From: an uncultured Neisseriaceae bacterium
Lineage (GTDB): Bacteria; Pseudomonadota; Gammaproteobacteria; Burkholderiales; UBA11063
NCBI GenBank assembly: GCA_937952895.1
Contig: CALFYC010000066.1
Location: forward strand, 1-12,084
Reading direction: 5' to 3'
DNA: 12,084 nucleotides
In this document: positions 1-6,483 of the stretch, piece after piece
Numbering within the stretch: position 1 is the stretch's first letter
Layout of the letters: every line of letters begins with the position of its first letter
The notes under the pieces: generated by a model
Database searches by the model: none
Seen by the model: only the letters and a program-made list of their open reading frames with translations
What the model was told of the DNA's origin: nothing
Position numbers and translations under genes: made by a program

Positions 1-234
1 TTTATTAACCATTCTCTAACTAAAATTAAAAAGGTAAGAGATATTATTGATAAAGCTAATTTATCATCAAAGATTTACTTACAGGTCGATGGTGGGGTTA
101 AAGTGGAGAATATTAAAGAGATTGCTAAAGCAGGGGCAAATGCTTTTGTAGCTGGAAGTGCAGTCTTTAATACTGAAGATTATTTCCAAACTATAAAGTT
201 AATGCACGAACAATTAAATAGTTTAAATTATTAA
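1..234 (+). CDS. rpe: Ribulose-phosphate 3-epimerase, C-terminal 77 residues (5' end outside window)
   Basis: This is the end of ribulose-5-phosphate 3-epimerase, the cytosolic TIM-barrel enzyme that interconverts ribulose 5-phosphate and xylulose 5-phosphate in the pentose phosphate pathway. Reading frame 1 is open from the first base to the TAA at 232-234. The visible part carries the family's C-terminal signature: LQVDGGVKVENI (about residues 27-38 of this fragment), where the Asp of the VDGG motif is the second catalytic acid/metal ligand in the family, followed by AGANAFVAGSAVF, the phosphate-binding loop. The remaining helix and tail match the usual length after that motif, so the C-terminus looks intact. 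There is no clear hairpin terminator behind it; trxA follows after 56 bases and has its own candidate -10 element. The identification is from remembered family motifs and is firm; the N-terminal two thirds cannot be judged. Confidence 0.93.
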   Translation, partial: FINHSLTKIKKVRDIIDKANLSSKIYLQVDGGVKVENIKEIAKAGANAFVAGSAVFNTEDYFQTIKLMHEQLNSLNY

Positions 235-255
235 ATTTATATTATGCTTTTATAG

Positions 256-261
256 TATAAT
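256..261 (+). promoter_or_regulatory. Candidate -10 element (TATAAT) for trxA
   Basis: A perfect TATAAT lies 29 bases before the trxA start, between the rpe stop and trxA. No good -35 hexamer is visible 16-18 bases upstream (the region is plain A/T), so this is either a weak promoter or a chance match in AT-rich DNA. The distance would give a leader of roughly 20 bases, enough to hold the GAGGG ribosome-binding site at 280-284. Confidence 0.45.
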
Positions 262-290
262 ACTTTATATTTTATTTTTGAGGGTTAAAT

Positions 291-614
291 ATGAGTAATG
301 TAGTTTACGCAACTGATGTGTCATTTGATGCAGAAGTTTTAAAGTCTGAATTGCCAGTATTGGTTGATTTTTGGGCCGAATGGTGCGGGCCATGCCGTAT
401 GTTATCTCCAATTTTAGATGATATTTCTAAAGAATATAGTGGTAAAATAAAAGTTGTAAAAGTGAATGTAGATGAAAGTAATGCAACTGCTGCAACTTAT
501 GGAGTTCGTGGGATTCCGACAATCTTGTTAATTAAGGGTGGTCAGGTAGTAGGAACTAAGGTTGGAAATCTACCTAAAGGTCAGTTAACAACATTTATTG
601 ACAGTCATATATAG
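291..614 (+). CDS. trxA: Thioredoxin 1 (TrxA)
   Basis: Thioredoxin is the general cytosolic protein disulfide reductase; it passes electrons from thioredoxin reductase to targets such as ribonucleotide reductase. The 107-residue product has the usual full length for TrxA. The active site WCGPC is at residues 31-35 (redox cysteines C32 and C35), the buried Asp that tunes the pair is D26, and the cis-proline opposite the active site is P76 in RGIPT; all these positions coincide with E. coli TrxA numbering. The start ATG is supported by GAGGG at 280-284, six bases upstream. A TATAAT at 256-261 may be its promoter and a hairpin with a T-run at 630-669 closes the unit before rho. The arrangement trxA followed by rho is common in beta- and gammaproteobacteria. 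Nothing in the sequence is degenerate or unusual. Confidence 0.97.
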   Translation: MSNVVYATDVSFDAEVLKSELPVLVDFWAEWCGPCRMLSPILDDISKEYSGKIKVVKVNVDESNATAATYGVRGIPTILLIKGGQVVGTKVGNLPKGQLTTFIDSHI

Positions 615-629
615 ACTAAAGTATAATAT

Positions 630-669
630 ACCCAATCGTTGAATATCCTTACTTGGTTGGGTTTTATTT
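630..669 (+). terminator. Probable intrinsic terminator after trxA
   Basis: ACCCAATCG at 630-638 can pair with TGGTTGGGT at 654-662 (nine pairs, two of them G-U), with a 15-base loop, and is followed by TTTTATTT. The stem is modest and the loop is long, so termination may be partial and some transcription may continue into rho. Confidence 0.6.
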
Positions 670-741
670 CTAGAGATTTAATCAGTCCAAAATTCATAAA
701 CCATATTTCCAATTTAATTTTTTATTTGAGTGACTTTATCT

Positions 742-1998
742 ATGCATCTATCTGAAATCAAAGATCTACATGTGAAAGACTTACTAGAGATGGCTTTAAC
801 TTTAGAGGTTGAAAATGCCAATCGTATGCGCAAGCATGACATTATTTTCGCAATCTTACGTAAGCGTGCTGAATCTGGAGAAACAATCTATGGTGGTGGG
901 GTTTTAGAAATCCTTCCTGATGGATTTGGTTTCTTACGTTCTCCAGATACTTCATATTTTGCAAGTCATGATGATATATATGTAAGCCCAAGTCAAATTC
1001 GCCGTTTTAATCTACAAACTGGCGATACCATTGATGGTGAAATCCGTATGCCTAAAGAGGGTGAAAAATATTTTGCTTTAGTTCGAGTAGATAAGATTAA
1101 TGATAGTGAACCTGAAACGAATAAACATAAAATTTTATTTGAAAATTTAACCCCATTATTTCCAAGTGTTCATCTTAACTTAGAGCGTGATATAAAAGGT
1201 GAAGAAAGTTTAACTGGAAGGATAATTGATTTAATCGCTCCAATTGGGAAAGGGCAGCGTGCACTAATAGTCGCCCCACCTAAAAGCGGTAAAACTTTTA
1301 TGTTACAACAAATAGCACAATCAATATCCGATAATCACCCAGATGCAGTATTAATTGTTTTATTAATTGATGAGCGTCCTGAAGAAGTTACAGAGATGCA
1401 GCGTTCTGTTAAAGGTGAAGTTGTTGCTTCAACTTTTGATGAACCAGCAGCTAGACATATTCAATTAGCAGAAATTATATTAGAAAAAGCAAAACGTTTA
1501 GTTGAACACAAACGTGATGTAATTATACTACTTGATTCAATTACCAGGTTAGCTCGTGCATATAATACAGTGTCGCCAGCGTCAGGTAAAGTTTTAACTG
1601 GTGGTATTGATGCTAATGCTCTACATAAACCAAAACGTTTTTTTGGTGCTGCTAGAAATATCGAAGAAGGTGGATCATTGACAATTATTGCAACAGCATT
1701 AGTTGATACTGGTTCGCGTATGGATGATGTGATTTATGAAGAATTCAAAAGTACTGGTAATATGGAGTTACATTTGGATCGTGAGATATCTCAACGTAGA
1801 ATTTATCCAGCAATAGATATTCTTAGATCAGGAACAAGACGTGAGGAGTTACTTCTTACCAAAGAACAATTACAGAAAGTCTGGGTTCTACGTAAGGTTA
1901 TGGCAACTATGCAATCGATTGAAGCAATTGAATTTATATCAGATAAATTAAAAGAAACTAAAAATAATGCAGATTTCTTTGAAGCAATGAAGAGATAA
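742..1998 (+). CDS. rho: Transcription termination factor Rho
   Basis: Rho is the hexameric RNA-dependent ATPase/helicase that ends transcription at Rho-dependent sites. I start it at ATG 742 rather than the in-frame GTG at 730, because MHLSEIK is the typical N-terminus of betaproteobacterial Rho and GAG at 728-730 gives the only visible (weak) ribosome-binding site. The 418-residue protein is full length. Seen in order: N-terminal helical domain (about 1-47), cold-shock RNA-binding domain with GFGFLR at 61-66 and IYVSPSQIRRF at 79-89, Walker A APPKSGKT at 178-185, catalytic Glu E211 in DERPEEV, Walker B ending in D265, Q-loop around 286-300 and R-loop region GSLTIIATA at 311-319. Numbering from 178 onward is collinear with E. 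coli Rho. An oddity is S337 in EEFKSTGN, where E. coli and most Rho proteins have Gly. It lies 127 bases after the trxA stop, with no strong promoter recognisable in that gap. Confidence 0.97.
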   Translation: MHLSEIKDLHVKDLLEMALTLEVENANRMRKHDIIFAILRKRAESGETIYGGGVLEILPDGFGFLRSPDTSYFASHDDIYVSPSQIRRFNLQTGDTIDGEIRMPKEGEKYFALVRVDKINDSEPETNKHKILFENLTPLFPSVHLNLERDIKGEESLTGRIIDLIAPIGKGQRALIVAPPKSGKTFMLQQIAQSISDNHPDAVLIVLLIDERPEEVTEMQRSVKGEVVASTFDEPAARHIQLAEIILEKAKRLVEHKRDVIILLDSITRLARAYNTVSPASGKVLTGGIDANALHKPKRFFGAARNIEEGGSLTIIATALVDTGSRMDDVIYEEFKSTGNMELHLDREISQRRIYPAIDILRSGTRREELLLTKEQLQKVWVLRKVMATMQSIEAIEFISDKLKETKNNADFFEAMKR

Positions 1999-2034
1999 TC
2001 AAAAATTTAACTCTGTGAATTTATTTAAGAAATA

Positions 2035-2547
2035 TCAAAATAAAGATTTAGCGTAAGTTGCGTTAAGTAATTGTAGTGGCGTCTCCCAAATATACCTATC
2101 GCATGAAAGTGCTTGTCTGGTTGAAAATTTTTGAAAAGAATTTTCTATAAATTTATATAAAGTCTACCATAGTAAGGGTTGTTTTCTCGTGCCCATAAAT
2201 AAATGGATTTATTGGGCTCGTCTTTTATAACCAACTTCATAGTTTTTTCTAATGATAAAGTGCTAATTCCTTTACCTTTTTAATTTGGGCTTATATGTAA
2301 ATCATCAATTAAAGTATACCAATTTTGGTCATGCTTCAATTCAATACATATAAAGATAATTATCTGTTTTAATTAATTTTCAGCAATATAAATATAATGT
2401 AAATTACTTAATGCTGTAAATTTAAATTGCCACTAATCTTCTAGCTTTAGATGTGGCGGCGTGTTTAAATATTCATTTAACAATATATCTTTACGCACTT
2501 TGACAACTCATCATACATAAATTAGCAATTGCTTTTCTGATAAGCAT
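2035..2547 (-). pseudogene. Decayed GNAT-family N-acetyltransferase gene
   Basis: The minus strand holds the remains of a GNAT acetyltransferase of about 170 codons. It begins with ATG at 2547 (MLIRKAIAN, a typical GNAT first strand) two bases after nudC. The frame then changes near 2505-2520. From 2504 one frame gives acetyltransferase-like sequence for about 135 codons but with stops at 2433-2435, 2373-2375, 2280-2282 and 2145-2147. Motif A (acetyl-CoA pyrophosphate loop) is recognisable at 2262-2297 as DDLHISPN-stop-KGKGI, where a Tyr or similar would be expected at the stop, and is followed by a motif-B-like segment with IYLWARENNP. Near 2085-2098 another shift leads into WETPLQLLNATY and a final TGA at 2035-2037. 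Four stops plus two or more shifts mean it cannot make a full protein. Its position as last gene behind pyrF-dapD-nudC suggests a lost distal operon member. The substrate of the ancestral enzyme is unknown. Confidence 0.85.
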
Positions 2548-2549
2548 TA

Positions 2550-3305
2550 TTAGCTATTTAAAAAATCATTAATCATTTTACTGGCAATGCTGAATTGTGA
2601 AGATGGTCTGCCTGGAGTATTGTTTTTACTACAAAATCTGGCATCTTCAATTTCTAGTTTATCTGGTTTTAATTCTCCGGATTTATAGTTGGCAGTAAAT
2701 GCTACCATTAAAGTATTATCTGGAAATGGCCAAGCTTGTGATCCCCAATATTTGATATTATCAATTTCGATACCAACTTCTTCCATTGCTTCACGTTTAA
2801 TTGCTTCTTCTAAACTTTCACCGATTTCTACAAACCCAGCAATTAATCCCCAAGATCCTGGAGGGAAATTAACGCCTCTAGCCATTAGGATTTGATTACC
2901 TTTGTGAATTCTGGCAATCACACATGGTGCAATATGAGGATATATTTCTTTATTACAGGGATTACAAAAAGTGAATTTATTTTGATTTTGGCGTACTGTT
3001 AAACTACCACATGTGCCACAAAATTTATGTGTATTATAGTAATGTGATAATTGTTGATAATAAACTAATTTATATATAATTGTTTCATCAAAATGATTTA
3101 AGGCTTGTCTAAAACTAATAAATTCTAAATTAATAAGATTTTGTGGAGCATCACCAAATAAATTTGCTACATAAATATCATTATTAATAAATACTTCAGT
3201 TAGAGAATTACGTAAGATAATAATATCATCTGGATGGGGTAAACTAATTAAACCTTTATCATCCATTTTTACTAAAAGTCTAGTTTGATGAAAAATAATA
3301 TTCAT
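2550..3305 (-). CDS. nudC: NADH pyrophosphatase / NAD-RNA decapping Nudix hydrolase (NudC)
   Basis: NudC hydrolyses NADH and NAD to the mononucleotides and, in E. coli, removes NAD caps from RNA 5' ends. The 251-residue product matches the family length (257 in E. coli). The N-terminal domain is poorly conserved, as usual. A zinc ribbon is formed by C96/C99 and C114/C117. The Nudix box is complete at residues 157-179 (G157, E163, then REAMEEVGI with R171, E172, E175 and E176). Just behind it lies the NudC signature, here SQAWPFP at 189-195, where the family usually has SQPWPFP, so one proline is replaced by alanine. The ATG at 3305 follows the dapD stop after 9 bases, and GAGAG at the dapD end may serve as ribosome-binding site, so translation is probably coupled to dapD. 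Downstream, a ruined GNAT gene begins 2 bases after its stop. Confidence 0.93.
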   Translation of the reverse strand: MNIIFHQTRLLVKMDDKGLISLPHPDDIIILRNSLTEVFINNDIYVANLFGDAPQNLINLEFISFRQALNHFDETIIYKLVYYQQLSHYYNTHKFCGTCGSLTVRQNQNKFTFCNPCNKEIYPHIAPCVIARIHKGNQILMARGVNFPPGSWGLIAGFVEIGESLEEAIKREAMEEVGIEIDNIKYWGSQAWPFPDNTLMVAFTANYKSGELKPDKLEIEDARFCSKNNTPGRPSSQFSIASKMINDFLNS

Positions 3306-3314
3306 AACTTTTAT

Positions 3315-4127
3315 CTACTCTCTAAGTAATTCATTAATTGAAACTTTAGCTTTGGTCTTTGCATCGATTTTTTTCACTATTATGGCAGCATAGGTTGAAT
3401 GAGTTTTATCAATACTTGGAATACTACCGGGAACTACAACGGAATACGGAGGAATATAACCATGGCTAATTGTCTTTGTTTCACGATCAAAAATTTTTGT
3501 TGATTGACCAATATAAACCCCCATACTAATTACGGAACCTTGTCCAACAATAACCCCTTCTACAATCTCACTTCTAGCACCAATGAAACAGTCATCTTCA
3601 ATAATTGTTGGGTTTGCTTGTAATGGTTCTAATACCCCCCCAATTCCAACACCCCCAGAGATATGGACGTTATTACCAATTTGAGCACAGGAGCCGATAG
3701 TTGCCCAAGTATCAATCATGGTATTATCACCAATATAGGCTCCAATATTGACATAGCTTGGCATTAAGACGACATTTTTTCCAACATAGGCACCTTTACG
3801 GATAATTGCTTGAGGAACAACACGAATAGCTTCATGTTTAAACATTTCTGGGGTATATTCAGAAAATTTTAAAGCCATTTTGTCATAAAATTTAGAAACA
3901 CCATTATCAACCATTTTATTTGAATTGATTTTAAATGCAAGTAAAATAGCTTTTTTAATCCAAGGATGTGTATACCACTCATTAGCAATTTTTTCAGCTA
4001 CACGTATACCGCCACAATCTAAAGTCTTGATAATAGTCGAAATAAGATGGATTGATTCGCTGTCAAGTTGATTTAACTGCTGAATTTGGTCATAGATCTT
4101 TTCTACTTGTGCTTGCAATTCTTTCAT
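3315..4127 (-). CDS. dapD: 2,3,4,5-tetrahydropyridine-2,6-dicarboxylate N-succinyltransferase (DapD)
   Basis: DapD transfers a succinyl group from succinyl-CoA to tetrahydrodipicolinate in the succinylase branch of the diaminopimelate/lysine pathway, supplying lysine and peptidoglycan cross-link precursors. It is a cytosolic trimer. The 270 residues compare with 274 in E. coli. An N-terminal helical domain (about 1-95) is followed by a left-handed beta-helix of hexapeptide repeats (about 103-235, for example MPSYVNIGAYIGDNTMIDTW) with the conserved segment SGGVGIGGVLEPLQ at 157-170. The catalytic pair known from E. coli as D141 and E189 falls on D139 and E187 here. The C-terminus VKKIDAKTKAKVSINELL is typical. 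ATG 4127 is preceded by GGAG (4135-4138 on the plus strand) at good spacing. It sits 24 bases after pyrF and 9 before nudC, pointing to one transcript. No anomalies in the coding sequence. Confidence 0.97.
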   Translation of the reverse strand: MKELQAQVEKIYDQIQQLNQLDSESIHLISTIIKTLDCGGIRVAEKIANEWYTHPWIKKAILLAFKINSNKMVDNGVSKFYDKMALKFSEYTPEMFKHEAIRVVPQAIIRKGAYVGKNVVLMPSYVNIGAYIGDNTMIDTWATIGSCAQIGNNVHISGGVGIGGVLEPLQANPTIIEDDCFIGARSEIVEGVIVGQGSVISMGVYIGQSTKIFDRETKTISHGYIPPYSVVVPGSIPSIDKTHSTYAAIIVKKIDAKTKAKVSINELLRE

Positions 4128-4151
4128 TTATTTACTCCATGTATTTAATTA

Positions 4152-4877
4152 TTAGATTTTTAATTCAGATAAAATGTGACTCATAGTTTTTATTGGAGAA
4201 CTTGATTGAGTAATTGGTCTACCAATTACCAAATAGTCAACTTTGTTCTTAAGTGCTTCAATGGGGGTCATGATTCTAGTTTGATCATCAGTTATTTCAC
4301 GAGTAAGGCGAATTCCTGGACATATAGTTAGAAAGTCCTCAGAAGTTACTTGCTTTATTTTTATTGATTCATGGCCAGAGCATACTACTCCGTCCAACTT
4401 GTGTTTATAACCTAATTGGGCTAATTGGGTGGTAAAATTTTCTAAGTTCTCTTTAATGCCAATAGAGTTTAATTCTTGTTGATCAATGCTAGTTAAAACA
4501 GTAACACCAATTAATAATGGTTTGTGGGATGATTCATCAATAGCTTTTCTTGACATTTCTAGCATTTTAGGGCCGCCTGCTGTATGCACATTAATCATCC
4601 AGATTCCTAAATCACTTGCGGCTTTACAAGCTTTATATACAGTGTTTGGAATATCATGAAATTTTAGGTCAAGAAATACTTTATAGCCAAGGTTAACTAT
4701 TTTTTCAACTAAGTTTGGACCACAAGCAGTGAATAGTTCTTTTCCAATTTTTAATTTGCAAAGAGCCGGGTCCAATTGCGATACAATGCTCATTGCAGCT
4801 TGTTCATTATCATAATCTAGAGCTACAATGAGAGGTGAGTCTACTGATTTTAATGGTTCAAAAACAAATGGATTCAT
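4152..4877 (-). CDS. pyrF: Orotidine 5'-phosphate decarboxylase (PyrF)
   Basis: PyrF decarboxylates OMP to UMP, the last step of de novo pyrimidine nucleotide synthesis; it is a cytosolic TIM-barrel dimer. I use ATG 4877, which has AAAGGAAA five bases upstream; the in-frame TTG at 4898 would add seven residues that are read through that ribosome-binding site and are not expected in the family. The 241-residue protein has the size of E. coli PyrF (245). Catalytic residues are visible: D21 in VALDY, K43 in KLKIGKE, and the D70-K72-D75 array in FLDLKFHDIPNT. The phosphate-binding end is present as CPGIR (187-191) and VIGRPIT (218-224). It is the first gene of the leftward unit pyrF-dapD-nudC and has an extended -10 promoter at 4921-4929. 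With carAB in the same window, two separate pieces of the pyrimidine pathway are represented. Confidence 0.97.
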   Translation of the reverse strand: MNPFVFEPLKSVDSPLIVALDYDNEQAAMSIVSQLDPALCKLKIGKELFTACGPNLVEKIVNLGYKVFLDLKFHDIPNTVYKACKAASDLGIWMINVHTAGGPKMLEMSRKAIDESSHKPLLIGVTVLTSIDQQELNSIGIKENLENFTTQLAQLGYKHKLDGVVCSGHESIKIKQVTSEDFLTICPGIRLTREITDDQTRIMTPIEALKNKVDYLVIGRPITQSSSPIKTMSHILSELKI

Positions 4878-4920
4878 ATATTTCCTTTTGCGACACAAGA
4901 ATTTGTATTTTCAGAAGGCA

Positions 4921-4929
4921 ATTATAGCA
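4921..4929 (-). promoter_or_regulatory. Extended -10 promoter element for the pyrF-dapD-nudC unit
   Basis: On the minus strand TGCTATAAT matches the extended -10 consensus TGnTATAAT exactly. No good -35 hexamer is seen at 16-18 bases, which is tolerated at extended -10 promoters. Transcription would start near 4914, giving a leader of about 37 bases with the AAAGGAAA ribosome-binding site before the ATG at 4877. The same 11-mer TTTGCTATAAT occurs in the opposite-facing promoter at 5094-5104. Confidence 0.7.
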
Positions 4930-5046
4930 AAGTGATGAACTTTTTTTATAAAAATAACTTGTTTAGTTAAATATTTATCTCATAAATAAAATCTTGCCAT
5001 TACATTGATAATAAAACAGTATCACAAAATTAAATGATCATAAAGC

Positions 5047-5073
5047 AAAAAAAGTGATAAAAAATGTAAAAAA
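5047..5073 (+). promoter_or_regulatory. Roughly phased A-tracts upstream of the lipoprotein promoter (UP-like element)
   Basis: Three A-runs (5047-5053, 5059-5064 and 5068-5073) have centres about 11 and 9 bases apart and end directly before the -35 hexamer at 5076. Such tracts are known to bind the RNA polymerase alpha C-terminal domain or to bend DNA. The role here is inferred from position; in AT-rich DNA some A-runs arise by chance. Confidence 0.5.
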
Positions 5074-5075
5074 GA

Positions 5076-5104
5076 TTTACACATATAAATACATTTGCTA
5101 TAAT
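5076..5104 (+). promoter_or_regulatory. Strong sigma-70-type promoter for the lipoprotein gene
   Basis: TTTACA (5076-5081) is separated by exactly 17 bases from TATAAT (5099-5104), which also has an extended -10 TG at 5096-5097. A-tracts lie directly upstream. Predicted start is near 5111, leaving a leader of about 117 bases before the ATG at 5228. I saw no convincing hairpin or riboswitch in that leader; it ends in AAGGGA (5215-5220), a good ribosome-binding site seven bases before the ATG. Confidence 0.85.
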
Positions 5105-5227
5105 GGTGGGTGTTGTTTTAAATGTTTGGTGTTCTTGAGTGTTTAAAATAAAGGCTTCCTGGGTTATATATAGATATAGTTTAGTAAGTTAAATCAGAGG
5201 TTAATTAATTTTTTAAGGGAACTTTAT

Positions 5228-6379
5228 ATGAAATTAAATCGCTTGTTGTTAGTATTAGCTTCAGGGTTGGGTGCGGTTGGAATGACTGCTTGTGGAGGTT
5301 CTAATGGAAACTCTTCTGCTCCAGTTTTAACTCCGCAAGCTACGCAAGTATCTGTGCCATCTGGTAGTACAATATCAAGTGGTTCAACAGTTGCTGTTGG
5401 TTGTGCTGAAAGTGTTTGTACATTACAAATTCCTGGTGGAAGTGGTTTTGAAAGTGTGACAGCACCTGAGGGTATTAATTCAGCAGATCAAATTTCTGCT
5501 GTTACATATCAAAATGGTAACGTTGTTTTAATTGATACGAGTAATGTTGTTTACACTGGAAACGCGTCTAGCTCTGTTAGTCAAAACTCAAATAACTTGG
5601 GTGCTGTGCCATTTACTTATTTTTCAGTTTTAGCTCCAGAAAGTTCAATTTTAGCTTCAGTTTCTTTAAATTCTGGCTCTTATATAGTATCTATAGGCCT
5701 TCCGGTTTCATCATCTATAATTGCATCTGCAACAGCTGGGGTTTCAACTGTTGATGCAGTGGCGGCACCAACTCCTAGCCAATGTTCTGGCGCTTCTGGT
5801 GTTACTACTACTGCCATCTCTGGAACTTCTGCTAATGTTGCGGGTAGCCCGTATACAGGTATTGGTCTTTCAAATGGTCAAGTTTGTGTGTATAACACTA
5901 GTTCACAAACTTTTACTAATCTAACAACAGATTATACAAAAGCTTCAACTGCTTATAGTTCAGAAACTAATGCAGTTGGTGGAATCGCTTTTTATCAATC
6001 AGGATCTTCATGTAGTGGTTATTGGTTTAACCAAACTGATGGTAATATTTGGGGTGTAAATGCAACTTGTGGATCTTCAACAGTTACTGCAAATTCGTTT
6101 AATCAACTAAATAGTTCTTCTGTAGTTTCAGGACTTATCCCACAAAATGCTTCTGCAATTTATGTGGATGCAACTAATGGTGTATACGTAGGTGGCACAC
6201 TTGCTGGGCAAACTGCTATTTTCTACTTATCACCAGGAACAAGTGTTTGGACGGCAACAACATTAGGTTCAGGAACGGTAACTGCGATATCTTCAGTATC
6301 AAATCCTACAAATCCAACTGAGGTTTCGGTTTCTCTTTCAAATGGGCTTAGTTATAATGTAGTTGCGGGACAACAATAA
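5228..6379 (+). CDS. Putative Ser/Thr/Asn-rich lipoprotein of unknown function
   Basis: I do not recognise the family. The 383-residue product starts with a lipoprotein signal peptide: MKLNR, a hydrophobic stretch to residue 18, then the lipobox MTAC with C22 as the predicted lipidated residue, followed by a GGSNGNSS linker. Ser at +3 (S25) and the absence of Asp at +2 are compatible with outer-membrane sorting. The mature part is unusually rich in Ser, Thr, Val, Gly and Asn, with few charged residues and short alternating hydrophobic patterns, which suggests a beta-rich fold; segments such as GGIAFYQSG, DGNIWGVN and IYVDATNGVYVGG faintly recall beta-propeller blades. Six more cysteines occur at 59, 64, 186, 220, 262 and 281, possibly three disulfides. 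A strong promoter (5076-5104), a good ribosome-binding site (AAGGGA) and a strong terminator show a monocistronic and probably well-expressed gene. An outer-membrane protein gene follows. Surface exposure is inference. Confidence 0.85.
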   Translation: MKLNRLLLVLASGLGAVGMTACGGSNGNSSAPVLTPQATQVSVPSGSTISSGSTVAVGCAESVCTLQIPGGSGFESVTAPEGINSADQISAVTYQNGNVVLIDTSNVVYTGNASSSVSQNSNNLGAVPFTYFSVLAPESSILASVSLNSGSYIVSIGLPVSSSIIASATAGVSTVDAVAAPTPSQCSGASGVTTTAISGTSANVAGSPYTGIGLSNGQVCVYNTSSQTFTNLTTDYTKASTAYSSETNAVGGIAFYQSGSSCSGYWFNQTDGNIWGVNATCGSSTVTANSFNQLNSSSVVSGLIPQNASAIYVDATNGVYVGGTLAGQTAIFYLSPGTSVWTATTLGSGTVTAISSVSNPTNPTEVSVSLSNGLSYNVVAGQQ

Positions 6380-6399
6380 ATTACTGTATAACTTAAATT

Positions 6400-6428
6400 A
6401 AAATCCCCTCTAGTAGGGGATTTTTTTT
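6400..6428 (+). terminator. Strong intrinsic terminator after the lipoprotein gene
   Basis: AAAATCCCCT (6400-6409) pairs perfectly with AGGGGATTTT (6415-6424) around a five-base loop, and the T-run extends from 6421 to 6428. This is a textbook Rho-independent terminator 20 bases after the lipoprotein stop codon, so the next gene needs its own promoter or read-through. Confidence 0.93.
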
Positions 6429-6483
6429 GGCGAGTAAAGATAAGATTATATTTAATAATAGATATTTTAAATAAAGTAAAAAA

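Noticed and set aside
730..741. In-frame GTG as an earlier start of rho
   Set aside because: It would add MTLS before the conserved MHLSEIK start and would cover the only ribosome-binding-like GAG; ATG 742 fits the family.
1999..2034. Weak AAATT/AATTT inverted repeat as the rho terminator
   Set aside because: The stem has no G-C pairs and no clean T-run; it is expected by chance in such AT-rich DNA.
2190..2218. Imperfect inverted repeat GCCCATAAATA...ATTTATTGGGC as a terminator
   Set aside because: The stem needs a bulge, there is no T-run on either side in the right place, and the bases fall inside recognisable GNAT coding sequence.
2035..2547. The in-frame stops of the GNAT remnant as recoded codons (an alternative genetic code or readthrough)
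   Set aside because: TAA, TAG and TGA act as ordinary stops elsewhere in the window (for example TAG ends dapD and trxA, TGA ends carA), different stop codons are involved and frameshifts are also present, so decay is the simpler explanation.
2689..2895. Plus-strand open frame opposite nudC
   Set aside because: It is antisense to the conserved Nudix region and its product resembles nothing; it is a shadow of nudC.
4878..4898. In-frame TTG as an earlier start of pyrF
   Set aside because: The added residues are read through the AAAGGAAA ribosome-binding site, and ATG 4877 gives the expected N-terminus length.
5721..5924. Leucine-rich alternative frame inside the lipoprotein gene
   Set aside because: It arises from the +1 reading of Ser/Thr/Ala-rich codons and has no ribosome-binding site of note.
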